64,000 bases of DNA. Origin: Akebia trifoliata. Taxonomy: Eukaryota; Streptophyta; Magnoliopsida; Ranunculales; Lardizabalaceae. The notes under the pieces were generated by a model. The model searched no databases. It saw only the letters and a list, made by a program, of their open reading frames with translations, and was not told the origin of the DNA. The stretch is taken from NCBI GenBank assembly GCA_017979445.1, contig CM030714.1, positions 48,065,220 through 48,129,219 on the forward strand. Direction: 5' to 3'. Below are positions 23,252-34,600 of this stretch, in pieces (positions within the stretch are counted from its first letter, which is position 1; each line of letters opens with the position of its first letter). Both the position numbers and the translations under genes were made by a program.

Positions 23252-23518
23252 TAAAAACATGGCAATGGGGTATGATTTTCCATTGCTAGGTCCACATAAT
23301 CATAGCAAGATTCCATGTGGCATCTTAAGATATGTGTGGCAATTAACTTATCATATATCTAGCTACATTAATAATTACTTACAGAATTATATATGTCAAC
23401 TATTCATTATTTTTTCAATAAAGAAATTAAATTAAATTAATATGGGGCTCATCATGGGGAAATTGTTGGAAGACGGTGAAACACACGCTTGAGTTTGTTT
23501 TCACTTGTATCTCTTCAC

Positions 23519-23528
23519 CTATATAAAG
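23519..23528 (+). promoter_or_regulatory. TATA box of the second membrane-protein gene
   Basis: CTATATAAAG lies 111 bp before the ATG at 23630. The sequence around it aligns with the promoter of the first copy from AATTGTTGGAA through the TATA box to GCTAACTAA just before the ATG. Confidence 0.75.
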
Positions 23529-23629
23529 GTACCACCCCTCATGTTCTAATTTCATTCTCCATCTCCATCTTCATCCTCATTTCTCTTCACTAAGTTTCTT
23601 AGAGTTTGAAGAACACTAGCTAACTAATC

Positions 23630-25282
23630 ATGGAGGAGAACAAGGTGGTTAGATTCTCGAGCTGTCGTGGAGTTGCCTTTGAGATCAAACCTAACAAAGT
23701 CAATCCATTCGCTGTCGCCGAACCTCCCCAAGAGGTACGAAACAGTGGATGGGATTGGCTTCCATGGACTCAGAAGAATTCTTTCAGAGTGTTTCCAACG
23801 TCGGGTTCAATCCGAAGATCGGTGAGTCGACCCAGTAGCCACTTTTGTGATCTAGAAATCGAGGATGACACTGCCAATGACATCGTATTCTTCGATATTG
23901 ATGAAGAAGAAGAAGAGAAAGATGTGGAGAAACAGAAGGTAACTGATATTGTTATCAAACAAGAGAAACCTCCCAATGCACCCAAACAAAAGGAATCGAG
24001 GCTTTCGATAATACTTCTCGATCAAGGCCTCTTCACAGTCTACAAACGCCTCTTCATCGTTTGCTTCACACTTAATATAATCGGTTTGGTTCTTGCTGCC
24101 ACTGGAAATTTTCCCTATGCGAAGAGAAAAGCTTCGCTCTTCTCCATAGCTAACATACTTGCACTCACTCTCTGTCGAAGTGAGGCCTTATTGCGTGTCG
24201 TCTTCTTTCTTGCAGTAAAGCTGCTTGGGAGACCTTGGGTTCCTCTCAGACTTAGAACAGCAACCACTTCATTCCTCCAATGTCTCGGAGGGATTCACAG
24301 TGGTTGTGGTGTATCTTCCATAGCTTGGCTTGTTTACTCTTTAATTCTCTCAGTTAGAGATAGAGATAACACTTCTCCAGAGATAATTGGCGTGGCGTCT
24401 ACCATATTATCCCTTATCTGTATCTCTTCCTTGGCAGCATTCCCTCTCATTCGACATCTTCATCACAATGTCTTCGAACGAGCCCACCGGTTTGCTGGCT
24501 GGACCGCTCTTGCTCTAGTCTGGGTCTTTGTCATCCTCACCAAATGTTACCAACCTATCTCCAAAACCTATGACTTAAGCATGTCTAAGCTTGTTAAACA
24601 ACAAGAGTTCTGGTTCACTTTAGCCATCACAATTGTGATAATTCTTCCATGGGTCACTGTGAGACGGGTACCCGTAAAGGTATCCGCTCCATCCGGTCAC
24701 GCTTCAATTATCAAGTTCGAGGGAGGAGCGCAACCGGGCATACTAGGGAGGATTAGTCCATCACCCTTATCGGAGTGGCACGCTTTTGGAATCATATCAG
24801 ATGGAAAGAAAGAACACATGATGCTAGCTGGTGCGGTCGGAGACTTCACTAAGTCCTTGGTTTCAAACCCACCGAGCCACCTATGGGTTCGACAGGTGCA
24901 CTTTGCCGGGTTACCTTACCTAGTGAATATGTATGAGAGAGTGGTACTTGTTGCAACAGGGTCAGGTATCTGTGTGTTCTTGTCGTTCCTTCTTCAGCCA
25001 TGCTCGGCAGATGTGTGCTTGGTGTGGGTGGCGAAGGGAGTGGAGCAGAATTTTGGGACGGAGATTAAGGAGATGGTGAGTGGGTTTCCGAAAGAGAAGG
25101 TGATTGTTCATGACACGGCTATTTCTGGTCGGCCTGATGTGTCGGCGATGAGTGTCGATGCTGCCAAGAGATGGAATGCTCAGGTGGTGATTGTTACAAG
25201 TAATCCTGAAGGGAGTAGAGATGTTGTGGATGCATGTAAGGCCTCTGGGATAGCTGCTTTTGGTCCTATTTGGGACTCTTAG
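23630..25282 (+). CDS. Multi-pass membrane protein of the TmpA / 'adenylate-forming reductase'-like family, copy B
   Basis: An intact single-exon gene of 550 codons, tandem paralogue of 12569-14218 with the same domain order: polar N-terminus with WDWLPW, about six hydrophobic segments with HLHHNVFERAHRFAGW, then the reductase-like C-terminal module with HAFGIISDG and VLVATGSGICVFLSFL. Most differences from copy A fall in residues 48-120, where the acidic stretch DIDEEEEEKD is one residue longer. The last 200 residues differ at only a few positions, while synonymous changes are scattered, which points to purifying selection. The 3' UTR contains the segment also found in the inverted fragment at 3176-3447. 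Function is inferred only as a membrane redox-type protein. Confidence 0.93.
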   Translation: MEENKVVRFSSCRGVAFEIKPNKVNPFAVAEPPQEVRNSGWDWLPWTQKNSFRVFPTSGSIRRSVSRPSSHFCDLEIEDDTANDIVFFDIDEEEEEKDVEKQKVTDIVIKQEKPPNAPKQKESRLSIILLDQGLFTVYKRLFIVCFTLNIIGLVLAATGNFPYAKRKASLFSIANILALTLCRSEALLRVVFFLAVKLLGRPWVPLRLRTATTSFLQCLGGIHSGCGVSSIAWLVYSLILSVRDRDNTSPEIIGVASTILSLICISSLAAFPLIRHLHHNVFERAHRFAGWTALALVWVFVILTKCYQPISKTYDLSMSKLVKQQEFWFTLAITIVIILPWVTVRRVPVKVSAPSGHASIIKFEGGAQPGILGRISPSPLSEWHAFGIISDGKKEHMMLAGAVGDFTKSLVSNPPSHLWVRQVHFAGLPYLVNMYERVVLVATGSGICVFLSFLLQPCSADVCLVWVAKGVEQNFGTEIKEMVSGFPKEKVIVHDTAISGRPDVSAMSVDAAKRWNAQVVIVTSNPEGSRDVVDACKASGIAAFGPIWDS

Positions 25283-25965
25283 GTTTATGGTATTGGCTTG
25301 CTTAATATCTTTATGGGAATTTGGTATTCAGTATTTGCTCTTTGATCTTATGTAATCAACTGTGATAAAAGGGAGAATAAGCGCAGAATGTACTTCTGTG
25401 GTCTATTGTTCTGTTTTGTATAATTATTGTTTTTGCTTAAATTCCACAATTAAGGCCTTGAGATCATGAGTTTCTTGAAAAAAAAACAAAGACAACCATA
25501 CATCATTTCTAAATCCCAACATTTACTATATTATATGAATTCCAACCCTTGCAATGGATGAAATTAAATAGAGGTTAGAACCAATAAATATTGAACAATT
25601 GGTGCATGAGTTGTGATTAGGGGTTGATCGAACCAATGGTAAAATGTATAAAACATCAGAATCATCCCTGGTCTACTTTTCAATGGTTTGTAGACTAATT
25701 GGAGACTCAGATGATTTGGGGAGTCATCTTGATCATTGATGCAACTAAGCAAAATGTCATTATGAATCGTCCATCTTATTGACTCGTCCGACGATATTTT
25801 TTCTAAAATACCAGCTGAGTTTATGAAAACAGAGACCAGGTCAACCGATTTTGATATTTTTAATATAAAGCAATCACGTTCCTATAATTTAAGTATTTGT
25901 AACTAAATACTTTCCTTGAGACCAAAAATAATTTCCAGAAAACTACACATGCCCTTCCACTACCT
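25283..25965. other. Spacer between gene B and the LINE
   Basis: Holds the 3' UTR of the preceding gene (about the first 120 bp) and unremarkable AT-rich DNA. I see nothing else in it. Confidence 0.5.
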
Positions 25966-27903
25966 AGTGTGTTACGTCAGTGTCCTTTTCTATTTTAGTC
26001 AATGGTAGTCCGGCAGGGTACTTTCGAAGCTCCAGGGGGTTAAGACAGGGAGATCCATTATCCCCATTTTTATTTCTGATTGTGACAGAAGCATTGGGAA
26101 AACTGTTTAGGAGGGGGGTGGAGTTAGGGAGGTTGTCCGGTTTTAGTGTGTCTAGTGAGGGCCCGTTGATATCACATTTGCAATTCGCAGACGATACCTT
26201 AGTATTCTTAGATCCCTCTAGAGAACAAGTGAGAGTGCTTCGGATTTTATTATGTTGCTTTGAAGCAATTTCAGGTTTACACGTCAATCTGCAGAAAAGC
26301 AAGTTGTTTGGTGTTGGTGAGGTGCAGGGTCTTCAGGTTTTAGCTACTACTTTGGGGTGCAGGAGTGATATGCTTCCATCGTCCTATTTAGGCTTACCTC
26401 TCGGGGCTCCGTATTGCAGTAAAAACATATGGGAGGGAGTTATCGAGAAAATGGAAATGAAATTGAGTACCTGGAAGGCCAAATACCTCTCAAAAGGGGG
26501 TAAGGTAACGTTGATTAAGAGTACTTTAACGAGTATTCCGATTTATTTTTTATCCATGTTTTCGATGCCACAATCAGTGGAGGTTAGGATTGAAAGACTT
26601 ATGAAGAATTTTCTGTGGAATGACAATAACGGTGGTAAAAAGTATCATTTGGTGAATTGGAAGATAGTTTGCACTCCGAAGAAGAATGGAGGTCTGGGAA
26701 TTCGGGGGCTAAGACTAACTAATAAAGCTCTCCTGGGCAAGTGGCTATGGAGATTTGGCGAAGAAAGAGATAACTTGTGGAGGAAAGTGATTAAGGCAAA
26801 ATATGGAGAGAAGAGATTTGGGTGGTATAGTGGAGAGCCCACAGGGACTTATGGTTGTAGTGTGTGGAGAGGTATTATGAAGGTTGCCGAGAGGTTTGAA
26901 AGGGGAATCAGATACAAAGTTGGGACGGGGGATAAGGTCAGATTTTGTGAGGATTTATGGTGTGGAACTTCAACTCTGTCTACTCAATTCCCATCCTTGT
27001 ACGCTTGCTCGTTGAAAAAGAATAGTTCAGTAAGACAATGTCTGATTCGGGATGGGAACACGGACTCTTGGGATCTGGGTTTTAGGAGGTACTTTAACGA
27101 TTGGGAATTGACAAATGTTACATCTCTTCTAGATCTCCTCAATTCGATTCAATTAAGAGAGAACGAGCCAGATAGAAGGGAATGGCTCAAGGCTAAGGAT
27201 AAGAAGTTTCTATTAAGTCATTCTATTATTGCTTGGTGCCGGAGGGTGAGATTTCTTTCCCCCCATCCATTGTTTGGTCCGTTCATGTCCCCTCAAAGGT
27301 GTCTTTCTTTCTATGGTTGGTCTCATTAGGAAGAATTCTCACCTTGGATAATTTGATCTATCGAGGGTGGATTACTCCAAATTTTTGCTTTCTTTGTTCT
27401 AGGGATGGGGAGTCTATTAACCACATTCTTGTCCATTGTCCTTTTACTCGAGATATTTGGATGTTTTTCTTATCCCGTTTCCAGGTGGATTGGGTACTTC
27501 CTTCATCTTTTTTGGCGCTTCTAGAGGGTTGGAGTTTAAATATATTTGATTCTAGAAAGAAGCTTCTATGGGCTATCCTGCCGTTCGCAATTGCTTGGGG
27601 TCTTTGGAGAGAACGCAATAACAAGATTTTTCATAGCAAGGAGAGCTCGTCTCACATTGTGATTTTGGAGATCTTGGGTTTGCTCTTCCTTTGGTCTAAA
27701 CTGAATAGAGAATTTGAGGGAGTGTGTTTCCAAGACTTTGTTTTTAATTGGGATAACATGTGTGGTTTGTAGTCCCAAGTAGGACGTGTTCTTTTGCTTT
27801 CTTTCTCTTTTCTTGTTGTTTTCTTGTCTTGTTGTTTGGGGACTACCTCAGCCTTCCGTTTGCCTTTCAATTTATATAATTTATATTTATCAAAAAAAAA
27901 AAG
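25966..27903 (+). mobile_element. 5'-truncated, frameshifted LINE (non-LTR retrotransposon)
   Basis: The remnant starts inside the reverse transcriptase, at CVTSVSFSILVNGSPAG, so the endonuclease and N-terminal RT are missing. RT motifs GLRQGDPLSPFLF and LQFADDTLVF (the catalytic DD) are present, followed by the plant L1-type region CTPKKNGGLGIRGL and a zinc-binding zf-RVT segment (VPSKVSFFLWL, FCFLCSRDGESINHILVHC). The frame changes between about 27200 and 27240, splitting the reading frame into 25980-27329 and a segment ending at 27772. It ends in a short A-tract after TTTATCAAAAAAA at about 27902. I found no convincing target duplication. It is inactive. Confidence 0.9.
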
Positions 27904-28649
27904 TTAATTGGAATAAAGTGAATAAAGATTGGAAAATACCTGCTTCCAATGGCATTTGAGGCATACCATATTGCTACAAATTCCAGGAAAAAAAAAAAAA
28001 AAAAAAAGAATCCTTAGGAAACCTATGCTTTCCTCTCCCATCTCATCCGAATGTTTGACGATCTCCATCAAACCCAGTTAGTCATTCTCATCAAATCAAA
28101 GTTGGTCATTCTTGGAGTTCTGGGACTCCATGAAACTGAAACATATATAGTTTAAATAGATGATAACCTCCTTCAGAAAATTATATATAAACACTGTTGA
28201 AGATGAATATGGAATTATACATTTAATAATTAAAAAAATCTCATCCAGGCCCCAAAGCCCTAATAAGAAAGCCCCTTGTTACTTGCATTAAACTACACTT
28301 TGACCTAACCATCAATCACATCTGTCGTCCCATTTTCCGCAGAAATTCAGACTCGAACTGTTTTGTTTATATTTCAATAGTTGAAACCTGCTGAATGATA
28401 ACCCGAAGTTCACATCTTTAAGGTGTTCGAAGTTGGTTCAGCAAATGTTTTCGATTCGACTCTTGTCATTAAATGGGGTAGTCAAGACCAACTGAAGTTA
28501 ATGAGCAGCACTATATTGCCTTTGGGTTCTTATCCAATCCAAAATTTCCGAACAATCTTCACGTCTGATAAAATGTCTGCAAATGCCAAGAACTTATTAA
28601 GCCCTTCGTCTTAAATAATGGAACTACATGGTACTAGTGATGTCAGATT
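27904..28649. other. Spacer between the LINE and the 3' end of the IPT gene
   Basis: Contains a poly(A) run at about 27989-28008 and presumably the 3' UTR of the minus-strand gene ending at 28650. The short plus-strand open frame at 28423-28614 is not recognisable. Confidence 0.45.
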
Positions 28650-31600
28650 TTACCTATTTTTGGTACGATAAACCTTCAATTCAGATATTTCCCTCCGACT
28701 CGACAAATCTTTCTTCATTTTAAGTGATTCTGGCACCACCAAGCTTCCTGTTTGGTCATGGTATGCATCATAAATGAAGTCGAGCACCTTATCCTGCAAA
28801 AAAATGTATTGGTCACAGATTCTATTTGAATTTACTTCATTCAATCCATAAATATAAGAAACTACATAAAAGAAACTAAAACTATACCAAATTTATTGGA
28901 AAAAGAAAAATAGAAAAGACCCCACAACAGAACAACTCTAATATTAGAATTTGTTTCAGACCTAACTTGACAAAGATATGTTCTTACATTTTAGGTGATT
29001 GGAGGCATTTTAAGAGACCTAGCACTGCATCATGAAAAGAATCAAGGAAAGAAGATCGAGATGGTTTGGACAAGTAGAATGAAAATAAATGATGGCATTA
29101 GTGAGTATTTTGGTGTGAGGAAGACCGAAAAGGGCGTGGAAAGAGACTACAAAAATAATTGAAATGAACTTAGCAGAAGATATGGCTCTAGATGAGAAAA
29201 GAAAAAAAGAATTTTGTTGGGGGACTAGAGCAATACAATGGTGTGTGGGTAAGTTCAAGAAGGCACATTCAACATAGCCAATCTGGGCAGATCATCTATC
29301 AAATAAAATAGACTGAATTTTCCATGTGAACCCTTCATGAGAAAGAAACCGCCTCCCCACCCCTTCTCCCACCCTCCTTAACAGGAAAGAGCATGTTATG
29401 ACCTTTTTTTTTCCATTGTTTAAGAATCAATGTGTTCATGGTACTTAAAAGTAAGAGAATCCGTTCAAAGAATCGACTACCAAACAAAGGAATACAAAGG
29501 TTGACTTACCAAGGGTTGTGAAGCATCAAGCCAGTGATAAATAAGCTCATTACGGAACCACGTCATTTGCCTTTTAGCGAAGTTTCTATATAAAAAGTTC
29601 AAGAAAGAATTAACTCCACAAAAATGCAGGTACTCATATCATGGAGAATAGTAGGATAAGCTTTATGAAGTTCGAAGAGCATGTAAGCACGGCATGCAAA
29701 ATAAAATTTCTTAAGTTCAACATAGAGGCATACAGAAAAGTGAGAAAACTAATGGGTAGATGCGGTCCATAGAAACTGTGACGAATACTGATCCGCACAT
29801 AAACACATCCAAGTGATTGAGTTGGGTACTTTTGAAAAATACAGACTACATCGGATTGGATTTCAAATTTACCCAAACAAATACAACATTCATTTAAGAA
29901 AGAAAAAAAAACATAGACATACATTCGCATATTCCATCAATATATGCAAGAAATGAGAGCGCATGAATCCCAGAAACGAGAGCAGTGCATCAATTGAATC
30001 ATGCCCATTCCTTGATTTTCTAGCATTTGCCGATTATTTCAACTTCCAACAACACTTGTATTTGAAAGTTTCATCAATCTATACCACACCATTTCCTTAT
30101 TGCCTTCCACATTGCTTCCAATATGTTCCCCTATTGTCTTCAACATCTTTTATAAGCATATTGTTAGCATTTCTTTATATTAATGTTTGATAAATCCTCC
30201 AACCAAAACAATAATTCAATATCTCGTGTGGACTAAAACTAGAAATTGTATGAATGAAACAAGAACAAATCATCTAGGTGTACTCCCTTCAACAATAAAA
30301 GGAATAGATTAATATTAAATGCTATACTCTTAAAGAAGAAGAAGAAATACCTAGATGCTTTTTGAAATTCTGATAAAAAAGAAAAAAATTCACCAGGAGA
30401 GCTGCTACCCCCTTGTTGTCGACAGTTTAGTAGATACTCCATAGCCTGAAGTAATAAATCATATACATCAAAATAAACCCCTAGCATTAATCTTTTTAAC
30501 TTGTAAAGTAAAATAGAACTAGCCAATTAGGATCCAAATATGCAAAAGCAAATAGGAAACTAAATCGAACTAAACCAACCCCAACATACAGAAACATTAA
30601 TAGAATAAATCGTGTACAAGGAATGAATGTGTCACTTACTAGTTAGAGATGACTATATGGGTGTACTCAAAATGTGTCCTTCCACACAACAAGGAACGCA
30701 CATCAATGAGGAATGAATGTGTCACTTACTAGTAAGAGATGACTATATAGGTGTACTCAAAATGTGTCCTTCCACACAACAAGGAACGCACATCAATGGT
30801 GGTGTCTGTGACCTATCAAAGCTTTACTAAGTTGGCAACGTCAAAACTATTTTATGAAAAAATATATATTTTTGAAAAGTATAATATATTGATAAAAGGA
30901 AACAACAAAATACAAGGAGGCCGAGGAAGCCTCACAAAGAGCGATAAAGCAAAAATAAAAACATCAATGATTACAAAGAGAGTTCCATCTAAAAACAAAG
31001 TCATCTAAGGTAACTCCCACAAACTCTATGTACTGTTTTGACCACAGGTACAAAGAGCCCAAGATCTCCAAGAAACCTGCATGAGAGCTTCTACTCTTAC
31101 TATTGGACACCATGTTATTTTTCTCGTTCCAAATCCCCCAAGCAATAGCCGAGGGAAGCATAGCCCACAAGAGTCTTTTTCTAGAATGGAATGCATTACT
31201 AGCCCACTCAACTATTTTATGAAATTTATGGACTAGTCATAAAATATTTGTAGTGAGACGAGGCACTTTTCCCTGCCCAATGGATCTATTGTCCTCGGTG
31301 TACCAGTGTGTATTATTTTTTGATGATGTAGTGGTGGTCGACAAACCAAAGAAGAAAACTCAAAACGAGAATTATAGGTTAGAATAAATTATTCTCATCT
31401 AAAGAATAGACCCGTGCAGTCAATCAATCCAAAATTGGTTGACAAATCAGACAGGGTACAAGGGAAGTCTTCAAAATGATCGTGAACTAATCATAACTTA
31501 GAAACTAAGAATTTTAAGAAAAGTACCGGAAAGACAAGAATATACGCAATCAACTTTAATCAGGGCACTTTTAGGAATGAGAAACTAGTTAAGATTAATG

Positions 31601-34600
31601 GACAATAAAACCCATCAATATGAAGAAATTGGTAAGGATGTAACAGATGGATCAAGTAGAGGAGTGTCCCTGTCAAACTAAATAAACCATGCTATAGAGC
31701 TGAATGTTGGACCATTAACAAACATGCTCATATAATGGGCGTAATAAAGCTGATAATGTTGAGATGCACGAGTGTTGAGACAAGGAAAGACTAACAAAAA
31801 ATGAGTGTATGCGAGGGAATTAGGATTAGTTTCAATTAGAGGAAAAATAATGGTGATAATGTTGAGGTTTGTGTGTGTTAAGACTAGGAAAGACCATAAA
31901 AAATGAGTGTCTGCAAGGGAATTTGGAATAGCTTCAATTTGAGGAAAATAAAGAAAAGTGGACAGGTGTGTTTCATCCACCATATGCCTATAGTTGTTTG
32001 ATACTCTTCCCCCTTACAAAGCTAGACATAATTTATAGAATGGCTTTGCAATATATAGAAATGTCCTCTTTGATTTTTCATACATTTCTTTCCTTATTTT
32101 ATTTAGAAACGGTCTTTTCGTTAAAAAAATATATTTAACCAAAATATACAAACTACTAATAAAGGTGTAAACTTGTGCTGTGTTTCAGGCTTCTGGGACA
32201 TCGTGTCAAACTCCTTATGCATATCTTGAGTGCCAACACCATCTTATCACAGAGGATCAAATGCAGATAATACAAGGAAGAAATTATAAATATAAGTAAC
32301 AGTTTATGAGATATACTTCGATTACTGGAATTGCAGACTTCAAGATTGGAAGATCCATAAATAAGAAGCCACGTGGACATGGAAATATTTTCCACACTTC
32401 TATAAGAAAAAACCACTTCCACCAATATCTAAGACATACAATTCAAATAGTACACACCTTGAACTAATTAAAACCCAGTGGGCTTTTTGCCACATCAACA
32501 TGTCCTAACACAGCCCAACTCATGGCTGTGCAACCTTTTGTATTTAATGATGTCTTATAAAAAGAATAATTTCTAAAAGTTGCTTGGTATGTTCCATCCT
32601 ACATATGCTCCTTTATAAGTTATTAAATAGAACAAAGGTAAAAGTGTGAGTGTTGATACCACAACCAGGGTTCAAACCCGCATTCATCTACTAATTACAG
32701 ACCACTAATCTCGTTTGCCAGGCAAAAATAAAATTTCAAATAGAACAGTGGTTGTTCAACATTCTCTCCATCTATAAATCTACTTACATGTATTAAGTTA
32801 TTGGATGGCGTTATGGTATATGGAAATGTCTTCTTTTACTTCTCATCCATTTCTTTCCAGATTTTATACAAAAATGAACTTCTGATTTTAGTATAACTAA
32901 AATGATACACAATTAATACAGGGACAAGACGCACCTGTGTTTCCTTGTATATGCAAAAGTTCAAATGCAGATTGCACAACAAAGAAATAGGAATTAGAAG
33001 AGTAAACTAAAGTTTATAGGACATACTTGTCTATAGCCGATTGCTCGAGTTGCAGAATTCGAATTTGGAAGAAGACCCATATCAAGAAGTCGTGTAGCCT
33101 CGGATAGAAGTCCTTCATGTCCTACATTTAAAAACCACTTTTACCAAAATTTATTACACAAAATTCAAATACTATAATTTAAAATGATTGATAACCATAA
33201 TCAAGGAATAAAATTGATCAGTATGATATCTATCAAACTGTTTTTCCATTGGATCATCCAATAAAAACATGTATGAGTTTATATCAGATCATGATGCACT
33301 TACAAGGTGCTATATGGAGCCAAACTTAGGCTTTCTACAAATGACCAATCATATAGAGGGATGAGTCCCAATTTTTCATTATCAATATCACTCTAGGACT
33401 ATCTCCCACATCTACCACAAGACATCACTTTTATTTATGGGTAAGCCCGAACCCATGACCTCAAAGTTGCTTTGCAATGTGTCAAACCAACCAAGCTATG
33501 GGTCCCTTTCCATTTCGTTTACTTGGCTACTTCAGCATGGTTTCTCTGATACTATTTTCAGTTTGAGGGAGTTACAAGTTTATACACATTGAAACATGTA
33601 TATGTACATACAAATCAGCAGCAAGTTAGGTACTTCTCCTTATTATTTCTGACCCCTGTATATGTCAGCATAGCAACCCATATCAAGAATTTATTTGTCA
33701 ATTTATGAGATACAGCATATTATCCAGACTCCTGAGTGTTCCAAAAACATTGACAGCACCAGAGTCATCCTTGTGCCCATCAATGTGCATACCACGAAGC
33801 ATGCAACCCCATAAAAAAAGCCATGGGCAAGGTCATCAATTACGAGCTGATTCAGACTAAACCAGTCACCCAAGCCTAGTTATTGACATTACTGCAAGGC
33901 ACAATCCTGACCATTTGATCATGATGAGCACCTGATAGTTGATCTACAATAGAGCATTCCCAAAGAGTTTGAGAGCACCAAAAGTGTAAATGCATTTGAT
34001 GTCCACCGTGAATCAACTAAAGGATAAGAGGGGAAATTTTGTGTTGCAGGAAGTTATTGAGGATAAGCTCAAATGTCCCTAATTTGAGAACATGATTTGC
34101 ATATGTGTGGTAGGGAGCATAGTCACCAAAATGTGGTGATTCATTGAAAAAATCATGATTTTTTCCTTCCACAATTTAATTGCAACATTTTCATTAAATT
34201 GCAACTCTTCATTTTACACGAACTTCACAATTAAAATGAAAAATCTTGATTAATATTTTTTTTTAAATCCAAATAATACCACCCTCCCTCAATTTATTTT
34301 TTACTTTATTTTCAAAAATTAGAAAATGAGTACTATTACAGATGATATCCATATGGGGTTTGCTAATATATTATTGTACTTCAATATGGGATTTGTTCTC
34401 TCTCAGTTTATTTTTACTTTATTTTCAAAAATTAGAAACAGCCTTAACCCTAGCTCAATTTTGTCCCCAACTTTTACAAGTACCATGTGGATCATTTCTT
34501 CATGTATTATGATTCAGAAATGATCTGACAACTTTATGAATTAAAAGCAAGTAAAATAATCAAGCAATCAGCTACATTGGTCACAGATATTTGTAATTTG

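Noticed and set aside
25964..27870. Open frames as host genes
   Set aside because: The content is LINE reverse transcriptase and zinc-binding region, and the minus-strand frames are shadows of it.
31678..31983. Minus-strand frame of 101 codons with an internal repeat
   Set aside because: The protein repeat only mirrors a DNA tandem duplication within intron 7 of the IPT gene.
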